A DNA stretch of 46,590 nucleotides. Origin: an uncultured Oscillospiraceae bacterium (GTDB lineage Bacteria; Bacillota; Clostridia; Oscillospirales; Acutalibacteraceae). The notes under the pieces are model-generated. The model saw only the letters and a program-made list of their open reading frames with translations, had not been told where the DNA came from and ran no database searches. The translations under genes were made by a program, and so were the position numbers. The stretch lies in contig UQOE01000017.1 of assembly GCA_900542575.1 (NCBI GenBank), positions 1 through 46,590 on the forward strand. Reading direction: 5' to 3'. Positions 25,201 to 33,994 of the stretch are shown in pieces (the first letter of the stretch is position 1; each line of letters opens with the position of its first letter).

Positions 25201-26601
25201 GTGTCAGTATCCGAAGATGAGATGAACCGGCAGGCTGCATATGCCGCACAGGTGCGGGAACTGCTGGCGGTCCGCTGTGAAGGCAGGACACCAAAGGCTC
25301 TGACCCACACGTATGGCTGTCAGGGCAATGTCTCAGACGGCGAGCACATTGACGGCATTCTCTCCGAAGTCGGCTATGACTTCACCGACGATCCCGCAGA
25401 GGCCGACCTCATTCTCTACAATACCTGTGCCGTCCGGGAACACGCGGAGGACCGGGTGTTCGGCAACGTCGGACGGCTGAAGAAGTACAAGGAATCCAAT
25501 CCGAATCTGGTCATTGGCCTGTGCGGCTGTATGGTCCAGCAGCCTCATATCCTGAAGCGCATTCAGGAGCATTTTCACTATGTGGACCTCGCTTTCGGCA
25601 CCCATGTCATTTATAAAATCCCCGAACTGCTCTACCGGCGGTTCACCGGGGAGCCGCGGGTGTTTGATATCTCGGAAATCAGCAACGACATTGCAGAGAA
25701 CGGACTCATCCGCCATGACAGTACGCTGAAAGCGTTTCTGCCGGTCACCTATGGCTGCAATAATTTCTGCTCTTACTGCGTGGTCCCCTATGTCCGCGGA
25801 CGAGAGCGCAGCCGCAGCTATGACGATATTCTGGATGAGGCCCAGTCCCTGGTCGCCCAGGGCTACAAGGAAATCATGCTGCTCGGACAAAACGTTAACT
25901 CGTACGGCAACGATTTCCACGAACGGGGTCTGTTTCCGAAACTGCTGTGGGACATCAACGGTATTCCGGGCGACTTTCGCATTCGCTTTATGACCTCGCA
26001 TCCGAAAGACTGCTCCCATGAGCTGCTGGATGCCATGGCGGAGTGCGAGAAGGTGGAAAGGCATCTTCATCTTCCCGTGCAGAGCGGAAATGACCGTGTT
26101 CTTAAGGCTATGAACCGCCATTATGACCGCGCCAGGTATCTCTCTTTAATTCAGTACGCCCGCAGCGTTATGCCGGACCTCAGCATCACCAGCGACATCA
26201 TTGTCGGTTTCCCGGGGGAGACCCATGAGGAATTTGAGGACACGATCTCTCTGGTAAGGGAAGTCGGCTATTCTGCTCTGTATACCTTTATTTATTCTCC
26301 ACGGGTCGGCACTCCGGCTGCAACGCTTCCGGACCCGGTCAGCCGGGAGGAGAAGCAGAAGTGGTTTGAGGAACTCCAGGCTGCCCAGGAGGAGACGGCC
26401 TCTGCACGCACAGCGGGCATGACCGGACAGACCGTCCGTGTCCTGGCAGAGGGCCGCAGCAAACACGGAAAAATGCAGGGCCGTACCTCAGGCAACACCA
26501 TGGTCGAGTTTGAGGCGCCGGACGAAGTGCTTGGCACATTCTGCAATGTCACCATCACCGAGCCGCTCACCTTTGTCCTCAAGGGCGAGCTTCAAAGATA
26601 A
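25201..26601 (+). CDS. miaB: tRNA-2-methylthio-N6-dimethylallyladenosine synthase (466 aa), GTG start
   Basis: A radical SAM methylthiotransferase that modifies A37 of tRNAs reading UNN codons. The N-terminal UPF0004 domain supplies three cluster cysteines: Cys40 (TYGCQGN), Cys76 (NTCAVRE) and Cys110 (LCGCMVQ). The radical SAM cluster is CNNFCSYC (Cys186, 190, 193). A C-terminal TRAM domain begins near GQTVRVLAEG. The GTG at 25201 follows AAAGGAGG (25187-25194) at 6 bases, which favours it over the internal ATG at 25222. The ricA-like gene follows after 33 bases, as in Bacillus, so MiaB rather than another methylthiotransferase is the best call. Confidence 0.93.
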   Translation: MSVSEDEMNRQAAYAAQVRELLAVRCEGRTPKALTHTYGCQGNVSDGEHIDGILSEVGYDFTDDPAEADLILYNTCAVREHAEDRVFGNVGRLKKYKESNPNLVIGLCGCMVQQPHILKRIQEHFHYVDLAFGTHVIYKIPELLYRRFTGEPRVFDISEISNDIAENGLIRHDSTLKAFLPVTYGCNNFCSYCVVPYVRGRERSRSYDDILDEAQSLVAQGYKEIMLLGQNVNSYGNDFHERGLFPKLLWDINGIPGDFRIRFMTSHPKDCSHELLDAMAECEKVERHLHLPVQSGNDRVLKAMNRHYDRARYLSLIQYARSVMPDLSITSDIIVGFPGETHEEFEDTISLVREVGYSALYTFIYSPRVGTPAATLPDPVSREEKQKWFEELQAAQEETASARTAGMTGQTVRVLAEGRSKHGKMQGRTSGNTMVEFEAPDEVLGTFCNVTITEPLTFVLKGELQR

Positions 26602-26634
26602 AAGAAAAAATTTCGAAAATAAAGGAGTACGACT

Positions 26635-27075
26635 ATGGATGTTATCGAAGTAACACGCCAGCTCGGCGCTGCCATCCAGGCGGATGACCGCTACCTCACT
26701 TTCATGGAGGCAAAGAAGGCCGCCGACAACGACGCCAACGTCCAGCTCATGCTGAGCCAGATCGAGGCCATTCGCACCCAGTATCAGAATGAGGCGTCCA
26801 AGCCCGCACCGGACCAGGCCTCTCTTCAGGCTCTGGACCAGTCGTTCCAGACTCTGTATCAGCAGGTTATGGCCAATGAGACCATGCAGGCCGCAAATGC
26901 GGCCGGCCAGGAGATTGACAGTATGATGAACTACATCATGCAGATTCTCTCGCTGTGCGTCAACGGAGAAGATCCGGCCACCTGCGAGCCAAAGGCACAG
27001 GAAGGCTGCGGCTGTGAAGGCGGCGACTGCGGTTCCTGCGGCGGCGGCTGCGGCAGTGAAGGCTGCGGCTGCTGA
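26635..27075 (+). CDS. YlbF/YmcA (RicA-like) family protein with Cys-rich tail (146 aa)
   Basis: Residues 1-115 form the helical YlbF/YmcA (DUF964) domain. In Bacillus subtilis RicA (YmcA) is encoded between miaB (ymcB) and mutS. It belongs to the RicA-RicF-RicT complex that binds Fe-S clusters and assists RNase Y in mRNA processing. The same position here supports a RicA-type role (inference). The last 30 residues carry nine cysteines in CG and CGC clusters among Gly, Ser and Glu, a plausible metal or Fe-S binding tail. The start at 26635 has AAAGGAG at 8 bases. It is cotranscribed with miaB and followed by a terminator. Confidence 0.75.
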   Translation: MDVIEVTRQLGAAIQADDRYLTFMEAKKAADNDANVQLMLSQIEAIRTQYQNEASKPAPDQASLQALDQSFQTLYQQVMANETMQAANAAGQEIDSMMNYIMQILSLCVNGEDPATCEPKAQEGCGCEGGDCGSCGGGCGSEGCGC

Positions 27076-27099
27076 GCGACAGGCCGAAACAGAAAAAAT

Positions 27100-27153
27100 G
27101 TCTCCTCCGGGAAGGCGGTGAAAGCCGTTCTTTTGCCGGGGGAGTTCCTTTTA
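27100..27153 (+). terminator. Probable terminator after the ricA-like gene
   Basis: CTCCTCCGG (27102-27110) pairs with CCGGGGGAG (27136-27144) with one G-T pair, then TTCCTTTT. The loop is large (25 bases). Confidence 0.6.
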
Positions 27154-27160
27154 CGCTGTT

Positions 27161-27189
27161 TTGCCATCTTTTCAGCAGTATGTTAAAAT
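27161..27189 (+). promoter_or_regulatory. SigmaA-type promoter for the mutS operon
   Basis: TTGCCA (27161-27166), a 17-base spacer and TAAAAT (27184-27189). Confidence 0.7.
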
Positions 27190-27235
27190 TATCTGGTTAT
27201 ACGAAGAATCTTTTTTGACGGGAATGAGGACAGAT

Positions 27236-29884
27236 ATGGCACAATTTACGCCGCTTATGCAGCAGTACTGCGACATTAAGGAGAACTATCAGGACGCCAT
27301 CCTGATGTTCCGGGTCGGCGACTTCTATGAGATGTTTTTTGACGATGCAAAAACGGCATCGCAGGAGCTGGATCTCGTGCTCACCGGCAAGGACTGTGGA
27401 CAGCCGGAGCGGGCACCCATGTGCGGCGTTCCGTTCCACTCGATAGAACCTTATATTGCCCGTCTGGTCGCAAAGGGGTACAAGGTCGCCATCTGTGAGC
27501 AGCTGGAGGACCCTGCCCTGGCCAAAGGACTTGTCAAACGCGACGTCATCCGCGTCATTACCCCGGGCACGGTCATTGAGAGCGATATGCTGGACGAATC
27601 CCGCAACAACTTCCTCTGCGGACTCTACCACGGTGAGGACCGAACTGGTCTTGCCTTTGTCGACGTCTCTACCGGCGAAGTTCAGGTGACCACCGTCGAA
27701 GAAGGGAATGCCGGCGACAAAACGCTCAACGAACTCGGCCGTTTTGCCCCGAAGGAGATTCTGCTGAACGGGCAGGGGGACAAGCTGAAGGGGCTCCGCT
27801 CTTATGTGGAAAAACAGGAGCGGCATATGACGCAGGTGCTCCCCGACAGGGCTTTTTCTCTCGAGGAAAATGAAAAGTGCATCACCGACCACTTTGACAA
27901 GTCGCTGGACGAGCTCAATCTGACTTCCGACAACGCCGTGCGCGCCCTGGGTGCTGTCCTCACCTATCTGTTCGACATGCAAAAGAATGACCTCAAAAAT
28001 ATCCGGGAGGTCCACTACTACACCGACGCCAAATATATGAAGCTCGACTTCTCTGCACGCCGGAATCTGGAGCTCACCGAGACGCTTCGAAACCGCGAAA
28101 AGAAGGGCACACTACTCTGGGTGCTGGACAAGACCCGCACGGCCATGGGCAAGCGGCTTCTGCGCTCCTGGCTGGAACAGCCGCTGATGTCCGTCGGCGG
28201 CATCCTGAAGCGCCAGAACGCCGTGGCATACCTCACAGAGCACATGGAACTGCGGGATTCTCTCGCGGAGTGCATGACCTCGGTACACGATATGGAGCGG
28301 CTCATTACCCGCATCTCTTACGGCACCGCCAATGCGCGGGAGCTCCGAAGCCTGTGGGAGACCGTCAGCAGCCTCAATCCCATGAAGTCTATGCTTGCAG
28401 AGGCAGAGGGGACCACCGAGCTTCTCAGCAGCATTGAATCGGAGATCGATCCCATGGATGACCTCGTCGAGCTGATTGATGCTGCCATAGTGGAAGAACC
28501 CCCGTTTTCCATCCGGGAAGGAAATATGATCCGCAGCGGCTACAGCAAAGAACTCGATGAGCTGCGGGATATCGTCCAGAACGGAAAGGGATACCTCGCC
28601 ACCATTGAGGCGGAGGAGCGGGAAAAAACCGGAATTCCGAAACTCAAAATCGGATACAATAAGGTATTCGGCTACTATATTGAGGTGCCAAAATCGTTCA
28701 AGGGCGATGTGCCGGAAAACTACGTGCGCAAGCAGACGCTGACCAACGCGGAACGGTACATTACCGGCGAGCTCAAGGAGCTGGAGTCCAAGGTGCTCGG
28801 CGCGCAGGAGCGCATCACCCACCTGGAGTATGAGATCTTCTGCGGAGTCCGCGACACGATAGCCGGCAACCTGGTGCGCATTCAGACGACTTCCCATGCC
28901 GTCGCCGCACTCGATGTCCTCTGCTCCTATGCAAAGGTGTCGGTCGAAAACAATTATGTCTGCCCGCAGATTACCGACGACGGCGTCATCCGAATCGAGG
29001 AGGGGCGGCACCCGGTGGTGGAGAAGATGCTCAAAGGGGCGCCTTTTGTCCCGAATGATACGCTGCTGGATCGAAATGAGAACATGGCCGCCGTCATCAC
29101 CGGGCCGAATATGGCCGGAAAATCCACCTATATGCGGCAGGTGGCGCTCATCGTCATCATGGCGCAGATCGGCTGCTTTGTCCCGGCCCGCCGGGCGTCC
29201 ATCTGCCTGTGTGACAGCATCTTTACCCGCGTCGGAGCTTCGGACGATCTCGGCTCCGGGCAGTCCACCTTTATGGTGGAGATGAACGAGGTGGCCTCTA
29301 TTCTGAAGAATGCCACGAAGCAGAGTCTCATCCTGCTGGATGAAATCGGCCGCGGCACGTCCACCTTTGACGGAATGAGCATTGCCCAGGCGGTGCTGGA
29401 ATACGTGACCGGCCGGAAGATCGGGGCGAAGACACTGTTTGCCACCCATTACCACGAGCTCACCGATCTCGCCAACGAGAACCCGCACATCAAGAATTTT
29501 AATATCGCCTGCAAGAAGCGGGGTGAGGACATCATCTTCCTGCGGCGCATTGTGCCCGGACCGGCGGACGGGAGCTACGGAATTGAGGTCGCCCGGCTTG
29601 CCGGCGTGCCCAATACGATAGTTCGCCGCTCGAGGGAAATTCTGCGGAAACTGGTGGCAGAAGAGGAGGCCCGCCAGAAAGCCTATGCCGCGGAAACCGG
29701 CGAGGACCTGGAGACGAACTCCGCGGAGGAGGAAGCAGAAACGGAAAATATGCAGATCAGCTTTTCGGGCAACCGCGGACAGGAGATTCTCGACTCCCTG
29801 AAAGCACTCGACGTCAATACGCTGACCCCGATTGAATCCATGAACTATCTCTATGAAATCGCCTCAAAGGCGAAGGAGTTATAA
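27236..29884 (+). CDS. mutS: DNA mismatch repair protein MutS (882 aa)
   Basis: It recognises mismatches and small loops and recruits MutL. The mismatch-reading motif is GDFYEMF (Phe30, Glu32). Clamp and lever domains follow. The ABC-type ATPase has Walker A GPNMAGKSTYMRQ near residue 622, Walker B LILLDEIGRGTSTFDG, and ATHYHELTDL. The ATG at 27236 lies 5 bases after GAGGA. An in-frame ATG at 27224 lacks a good site. mutL starts 2 bases after the stop, so the two are translationally linked. It is a MutS1-type protein, not MutS2, since there is an N-terminal mismatch domain and no Smr domain. Confidence 0.98.
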   Translation: MAQFTPLMQQYCDIKENYQDAILMFRVGDFYEMFFDDAKTASQELDLVLTGKDCGQPERAPMCGVPFHSIEPYIARLVAKGYKVAICEQLEDPALAKGLVKRDVIRVITPGTVIESDMLDESRNNFLCGLYHGEDRTGLAFVDVSTGEVQVTTVEEGNAGDKTLNELGRFAPKEILLNGQGDKLKGLRSYVEKQERHMTQVLPDRAFSLEENEKCITDHFDKSLDELNLTSDNAVRALGAVLTYLFDMQKNDLKNIREVHYYTDAKYMKLDFSARRNLELTETLRNREKKGTLLWVLDKTRTAMGKRLLRSWLEQPLMSVGGILKRQNAVAYLTEHMELRDSLAECMTSVHDMERLITRISYGTANARELRSLWETVSSLNPMKSMLAEAEGTTELLSSIESEIDPMDDLVELIDAAIVEEPPFSIREGNMIRSGYSKELDELRDIVQNGKGYLATIEAEEREKTGIPKLKIGYNKVFGYYIEVPKSFKGDVPENYVRKQTLTNAERYITGELKELESKVLGAQERITHLEYEIFCGVRDTIAGNLVRIQTTSHAVAALDVLCSYAKVSVENNYVCPQITDDGVIRIEEGRHPVVEKMLKGAPFVPNDTLLDRNENMAAVITGPNMAGKSTYMRQVALIVIMAQIGCFVPARRASICLCDSIFTRVGASDDLGSGQSTFMVEMNEVASILKNATKQSLILLDEIGRGTSTFDGMSIAQAVLEYVTGRKIGAKTLFATHYHELTDLANENPHIKNFNIACKKRGEDIIFLRRIVPGPADGSYGIEVARLAGVPNTIVRRSREILRKLVAEEEARQKAYAAETGEDLETNSAEEEAETENMQISFSGNRGQEILDSLKALDVNTLTPIESMNYLYEIASKAKEL

Positions 29885-29886
29885 CT

Positions 29887-31935
29887 ATGCCGAAAATTAA
29901 TGTGCTCCCGAAGCACATTGCAGACCTCATTGCGGCCGGAGAGGTTGTCGACCGGCCGGCCTCGGTCATCAAGGAGCTGATGGAAAATGCCATCGATGCC
30001 GGCGCTTCCTCTGTCACGGTGGAAATCCGCCGGGGCGGCATTACTTTCATGCGCGTGACGGACAACGGCTGCGGCATTGCGCGCGCCGATATCCGGAATG
30101 CATTTAAGAGCCATGCCACCTCCAAGATCCTTCGGGAGGAAGATCTCCGCTCCATCGGTACCCTCGGGTTCCGGGGCGAGGCGCTGGCCTCGATCGCCGC
30201 TGTGGCAAAAGTGGATATCCTGACGAGGACCCCGGAGGATGAGATCGGAACCGTCTATAAAATTGCCGGCTCTGAGGAGATTCTCCTGGACGATGCCGGC
30301 TGTCCCCAGGGAACGACCATCGTTGTCCGCGACCTCTTCTACAACACACCGGCCCGAATGAAGTTCCTGAAAAAAGATGTCACGGAGGGAAACACGGTCG
30401 CAGGTGTGGTAGACCGCATTGCGCTCTCCCATCCGGAAATCGCCGTGCGCTTCATCCGGGACGACCGTCAGCAGCTCGCCACCTCCGGAAACGGCAAGCT
30501 CCGCCCGACCGTCTACTCCGTTTTCGGCAGAGATTTTGCCGGCAGTCTGCTGGAGACGTCTTACAGCCTGAACGGCGTCGAAGTCGACGGCCTTGTCTCA
30601 AAGCCTACGGCTTCCCGTGCCAACCGCTCCATGCAGTTCTTCTACCTGAACGGGCGTCTGGTCCGGAGCCGGACCGCCAGCGCCGCTCTGGAACAGGCCT
30701 ACAAGGGCGCCATTATGGTAGGCCGCTTTCCTTCCTGTGTCCTGAATATCCATATCCCGCTCGATACAGTAGATGTCAACGTGCACCCCGCCAAAACGGA
30801 AGTGCGGTTTTCCAACGAAAAGCTGATCTTTGACGCGGTCTATTATGCGGCAAAAAATGCCATTGAAAAGAAGGACACGCCGAACCGGCTGGAGGTCACG
30901 AGACAGGAACTGAAACGGCAGTCCCCGTACCGCAAGGAGACAGGGGAACAGATGCGTATGGGAGCGCCAGTCTCCAAACAGGCTGCTGAGGAGGAACTGC
31001 CTCAGCGCGTCGAGGGATTCTGGGCGAAAGAGATGCCCAAAGAATACAGGCATTCCGGCGGAAAAACAGGCGGATCGGGCAGAAAGAGCCGCCCGGCTCC
31101 GAGGAAGGCACCCTCCATCGTCATCCCGTTTGAGGAGGCCGCGGAGCCGAAAAAAGAGGAGCCGGCCGTCTCCCGCCCTCCTCAGCCCTATGTCAAAAAA
31201 CAGGACCGCGTGACCGGTGCCGTGGTCAAAGAGGGAAAGAAGCACGTGGAAGTCCACGTCCCCATTGAGACCCAGGTGCCCGAGAAGGAGAATACATCGA
31301 AGAAGGCGGCTCCGCTCCCCAAAGCGGAGGAGCCCCCGGTTCCCTATGCAGAGCAGACCGAAGTACCGCCGTTTCGCATTATCGGCGAGGCGTTTCAGAC
31401 ATATATTCTGTTTGAGACCGAGGGAAAGCTGACTCTGGTGGACAAGCACGCCGCCCATGAGCGCATCCTCTATGAGGAGCTGCTGGCCGGGCGGGAAGAG
31501 GTGAAGTCGCAGCTGCTCCTGGCCCCTGTAACGGTCACGCTCAGTAAAGAGGAGTATGCGGTGCTTTTGGAGAACCAGGAGCTTCTGCAGAGCGCCGGTT
31601 ACGAAATTGAGGATTTCGGCACCGGCACCGTGGTTGTCCGGGAAATCCCGGTCATGCTTGTCGGATATGATATTTCTGCTATGATGGAAGAAATTGCAGG
31701 ACATCTGCTCAACAAGCAGGAACCCACCCCGGACAAACTCAAATGGATCTACGCCAACACGGCCTGCCGCGCCGCCATCAAGGCCGGAGACCATACCCCG
31801 CCAGAGGAGCAGCGAAAGCTGGTGGAATATCTGCTCTCCCATCGGGACATCCGCTATTGCCCCCACGGCCGCCCCATCTGCATTGAGATGACACAGACAG
31901 AACTGGAGCGGGGGTTCGGGCGCATTCAGAAATAA
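29887..31935 (+). CDS. mutL: DNA mismatch repair protein MutL (682 aa)
   Basis: A GHKL ATPase that links MutS to strand removal. The N-terminal motifs are ELMENAIDAGAS, TDNGCGI and GFRGEALASIAAV. A Pro/Lys/Glu-rich linker spans about residues 330-490. The C-terminal dimerisation and endonuclease domain has DKHAAHERILYEE, the metal-binding motif written DQHA(x)2E(x)4E with Lys in place of Gln, and CPHGRP near the end. MutL of this kind nicks DNA, as expected in organisms without MutH. The ribosome binding site for the next gene overlaps its stop. Confidence 0.97.
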   Translation: MPKINVLPKHIADLIAAGEVVDRPASVIKELMENAIDAGASSVTVEIRRGGITFMRVTDNGCGIARADIRNAFKSHATSKILREEDLRSIGTLGFRGEALASIAAVAKVDILTRTPEDEIGTVYKIAGSEEILLDDAGCPQGTTIVVRDLFYNTPARMKFLKKDVTEGNTVAGVVDRIALSHPEIAVRFIRDDRQQLATSGNGKLRPTVYSVFGRDFAGSLLETSYSLNGVEVDGLVSKPTASRANRSMQFFYLNGRLVRSRTASAALEQAYKGAIMVGRFPSCVLNIHIPLDTVDVNVHPAKTEVRFSNEKLIFDAVYYAAKNAIEKKDTPNRLEVTRQELKRQSPYRKETGEQMRMGAPVSKQAAEEELPQRVEGFWAKEMPKEYRHSGGKTGGSGRKSRPAPRKAPSIVIPFEEAAEPKKEEPAVSRPPQPYVKKQDRVTGAVVKEGKKHVEVHVPIETQVPEKENTSKKAAPLPKAEEPPVPYAEQTEVPPFRIIGEAFQTYILFETEGKLTLVDKHAAHERILYEELLAGREEVKSQLLLAPVTVTLSKEEYAVLLENQELLQSAGYEIEDFGTGTVVVREIPVMLVGYDISAMMEEIAGHLLNKQEPTPDKLKWIYANTACRAAIKAGDHTPPEEQRKLVEYLLSHRDIRYCPHGRPICIEMTQTELERGFGRIQK

Positions 31936-31945
31936 GGAGGAAGCC

Positions 31946-32779
31946 ATGGCTCTTTTCAACCCCTCTGCCGCACGGCAGGCCAGACAGCATAATCGCCACA
32001 GCATCGGCCTGAAGGGCGTGCGCAATTCGCGGGAGCTCGGCGGCTACCGTACGGCGGACGGACGTACCATTCGCCGCGGAAAGCTGCTGCGCACGGCCCA
32101 GCTGGAAAAGGCGACGCCAGCAGATCTCCGGCGTCTCAGCGAGCACTACCATCTCAACACAATCTGCGACCTGCGCATTCCGACGGAGCGGCTCCGCGCC
32201 CCTGATCCGCGAATTGACGGCGTAGAGCACATATCCCTCTCACCCCTGGGCATCGGCATCCCGACGCTGGATATCCACAGCAAGGAGAGCACGCAGGCGC
32301 TTGTCCATGCACTGAAAACCGGTATTGTAGATGCCTATATGACCAACATGTACCGCATGCTGGTCACAGAGAAGACAGCGATTGATGCCTACCATGAAAT
32401 GTTTGTTGAACTGCTCGGCGCGGACGGCAAGACATTCCTCTGGCACTGCGTCGACGGCAAGGACCGTACCGGTGTGGCGGCCGCCCTTATTCTGTCTGCT
32501 CTCGGAGCGGACCGTGAGGTTATCATGGCGGACTACTTAAACAGCAACCGCTACAACGCCAAACGTGTCACGGAGACTTATAAAAAGGTGCTGGATGCGA
32601 CTCACAGTGTCAAACTTGCCACCGATGCCAGCACGCACCCGTCTGTACAGAAGGACTGGATCAACCATGCACTCGACACGATTGACCGGGAATATGGTTC
32701 TATGGACCGCTTCCTGCGGGAGCAGATGGGCCTGACTTCGGAAAAAACCGCTTTTCTGCGGGAGGCCTATTTAAAGTAA
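31946..32779 (+). CDS. Tyrosine/dual-specificity phosphatase family protein (277 aa)
   Basis: The P-loop is HCVDGKDRTG (His167, Cys168, Arg174), the Cys-x5-Arg active site of protein tyrosine phosphatases. NSRELGGYRTADGRTIRRG near the N-terminus is typical of the bacterial Y_phosphatase3 family, whose members act on phosphotyrosine or phosphoinositides. The true substrate is unknown. No signal peptide is seen, so it is cytoplasmic. The ATG follows AAGGAGG (31933-31939) that overlaps the mutL stop, and the next gene overlaps its stop by one base. It is therefore the third gene of the mutS operon, though a link to mismatch repair is not evident. Confidence 0.85.
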   Translation: MALFNPSAARQARQHNRHSIGLKGVRNSRELGGYRTADGRTIRRGKLLRTAQLEKATPADLRRLSEHYHLNTICDLRIPTERLRAPDPRIDGVEHISLSPLGIGIPTLDIHSKESTQALVHALKTGIVDAYMTNMYRMLVTEKTAIDAYHEMFVELLGADGKTFLWHCVDGKDRTGVAAALILSALGADREVIMADYLNSNRYNAKRVTETYKKVLDATHSVKLATDASTHPSVQKDWINHALDTIDREYGSMDRFLREQMGLTSEKTAFLREAYLK

Positions 32780-33348
32780 TGGCTGTCTCAAAATCAACAT
32801 ATCAGAAAATTTATGCGCTGCTGGACCGTGTATCTCCGGTGCCGTATGACTGCGGCAAGCTATGTACCGCAGCCTGCTGCGGCTGCGCCGGACTCCCGGA
32901 GGGGAAGGACGAGGAAGAGCTCGGCATGTTCCTTCTGCCCGGCGAGGAGCAGATGCTCCTGGACGATGCCGACTGGCTCGAATGGTCCGAGGGGACTGCG
33001 CGGGACTTTTTCCTGCCCTGGTCCTGGGGCGACACAACTGTCTGTTTTGTCCGGTGCAGGGATCCGTTTCACTGTCATCGCAGACGCCGGCCCATCCAGT
33101 GCCGCACGTTTCCCGTCCTGCCGAATCTGGACGAAGACGGGAACCTCTCGCTGGTCTGGAACGACATGGAGCTTCCGTATCTCTGCCCGCTGATCGAGGA
33201 GGAGGCTTCCCTGAACGAAGAATTTCTCTCCGCGACCTGGGAGGCCTGGCATATCCTGGTGCAGGACCCACTCATCCGGGATCTGGTGCGGATGGACTCC
33301 GACAACCGGGCGCCGGATCTGAATCCGGAAGATCTTCTCTATTCCTGA
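32779..33348 (+). CDS. Cys-rich protein of unknown function, YkgJ-like metal-binding pattern (189 aa)
   Basis: The start ATG overlaps the stop of the phosphatase gene (TAATG), indicating translational coupling. The N-terminus has a cluster of cysteines (Cys25, 29, 33, 34, 36 in DCGKLCTAACCGC). A second group is in CFVRCRDPFHC, and RRRRPIQCRTFPVLP follows. This pattern, with a C-terminal QCRTFP block, resembles the putative zinc/iron-chelating CxxCxxCC proteins. I do not recognise an assigned function. It is cytoplasmic and has no membrane segment. A strong bidirectional terminator ends the operon. Confidence 0.7.
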   Translation: MAVSKSTYQKIYALLDRVSPVPYDCGKLCTAACCGCAGLPEGKDEEELGMFLLPGEEQMLLDDADWLEWSEGTARDFFLPWSWGDTTVCFVRCRDPFHCHRRRRPIQCRTFPVLPNLDEDGNLSLVWNDMELPYLCPLIEEEASLNEEFLSATWEAWHILVQDPLIRDLVRMDSDNRAPDLNPEDLLYS

Positions 33349-33352
33349 GAAC

Positions 33353-33395
33353 GAAAAGAGACTGCTGCAGATTTTCTGCAGCAGTCTCTTTTTGC
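33353..33395. terminator. Bidirectional terminator at the end of the mutS operon
   Basis: AAAGAGACTGCTGCAG pairs perfectly with CTGCAGCAGTCTCTTT, flanked by A and T runs. It faces the converging minus-strand gene as well. Confidence 0.95.
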
Positions 33396-33400
33396 TTTTT

Positions 33401-33994
33401 TTATGATTTTTTCGCTGTGTAAAACTCCTCAGGGATCCCATAGCTGCCATGCGCGCACGGCACCCGATATACGGAACAGTTGCCGATATAATGCGGCCAG
33501 TAATAGCCGTCTGCATCTGGCGTCAGATATTCCAGAGCGCCCTTCATGGCAATGGCGTGGGTCGAGAGGAGAACATCTCCTTCGGATGCGGCCTCTGAAA
33601 TGGAATCCAGGAATGCCCCGAGGCGTGCGGTGACATGGGAGAGCGATTCCATGCCCTCCGGCGCCGGATTGTGGACGAAATCCTGGAAAAATGTAATCAG
33701 TTCCTTTGGCATGTTTTCCAGACTTACACCTTCGTAGGGGCCATAGTCCATTTCCAGCAGAGCCGGGTCGGTCTGGAGAGGGACCTCTGTGCCGGCCGCG
33801 AGCCGGGCGGTCTCCAACGCTCGATCCAGCGGGCTGGACCACACACGGCTGAAATGGATCCCATTCGCCCGGAAAAAAGCACCGGCGGCAGAGGCCTGGG
33901 CCTGTCCCTTTGCGTTGAGCGGCGCGTTGCTGCGTCCCTGAAGCACCTGGGCGCGGTTGCGGTCAGTCTCTCCGTGGCGGATCAGATAAAGCAT
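33401..33994 (-). CDS. Histidine phosphatase (phosphoglycerate mutase-like) family protein (197 aa)
   Basis: The N-terminal LIRHGET holds the phospho-accepting His7. The second catalytic region has Glu81 in LLEMDYGPYEG and His146 in STHAIAMKG. These are hallmarks of branch-1 histidine phosphatases, which act on small phosphorylated metabolites such as phosphoglycerate or cobalamin/ribazole phosphates. The substrate cannot be decided here. The start (33992-33994) is preceded by GAAAGGAAG on the minus strand. Its first 32 bases overlap the 3' end of the MATE gene, so the two were probably cotranscribed. Confidence 0.88.
   Translation of the reverse strand: MLYLIRHGETDRNRAQVLQGRSNAPLNAKGQAQASAAGAFFRANGIHFSRVWSSPLDRALETARLAAGTEVPLQTDPALLEMDYGPYEGVSLENMPKELITFFQDFVHNPAPEGMESLSHVTARLGAFLDSISEAASEGDVLLSTHAIAMKGALEYLTPDADGYYWPHYIGNCSVYRVPCAHGSYGIPEEFYTAKKS

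Noticed and set aside
33349..33400. Small extra gene between the mutS operon and the histidine phosphatase
   Set aside because: The stretch is fully explained by a bidirectional terminator.
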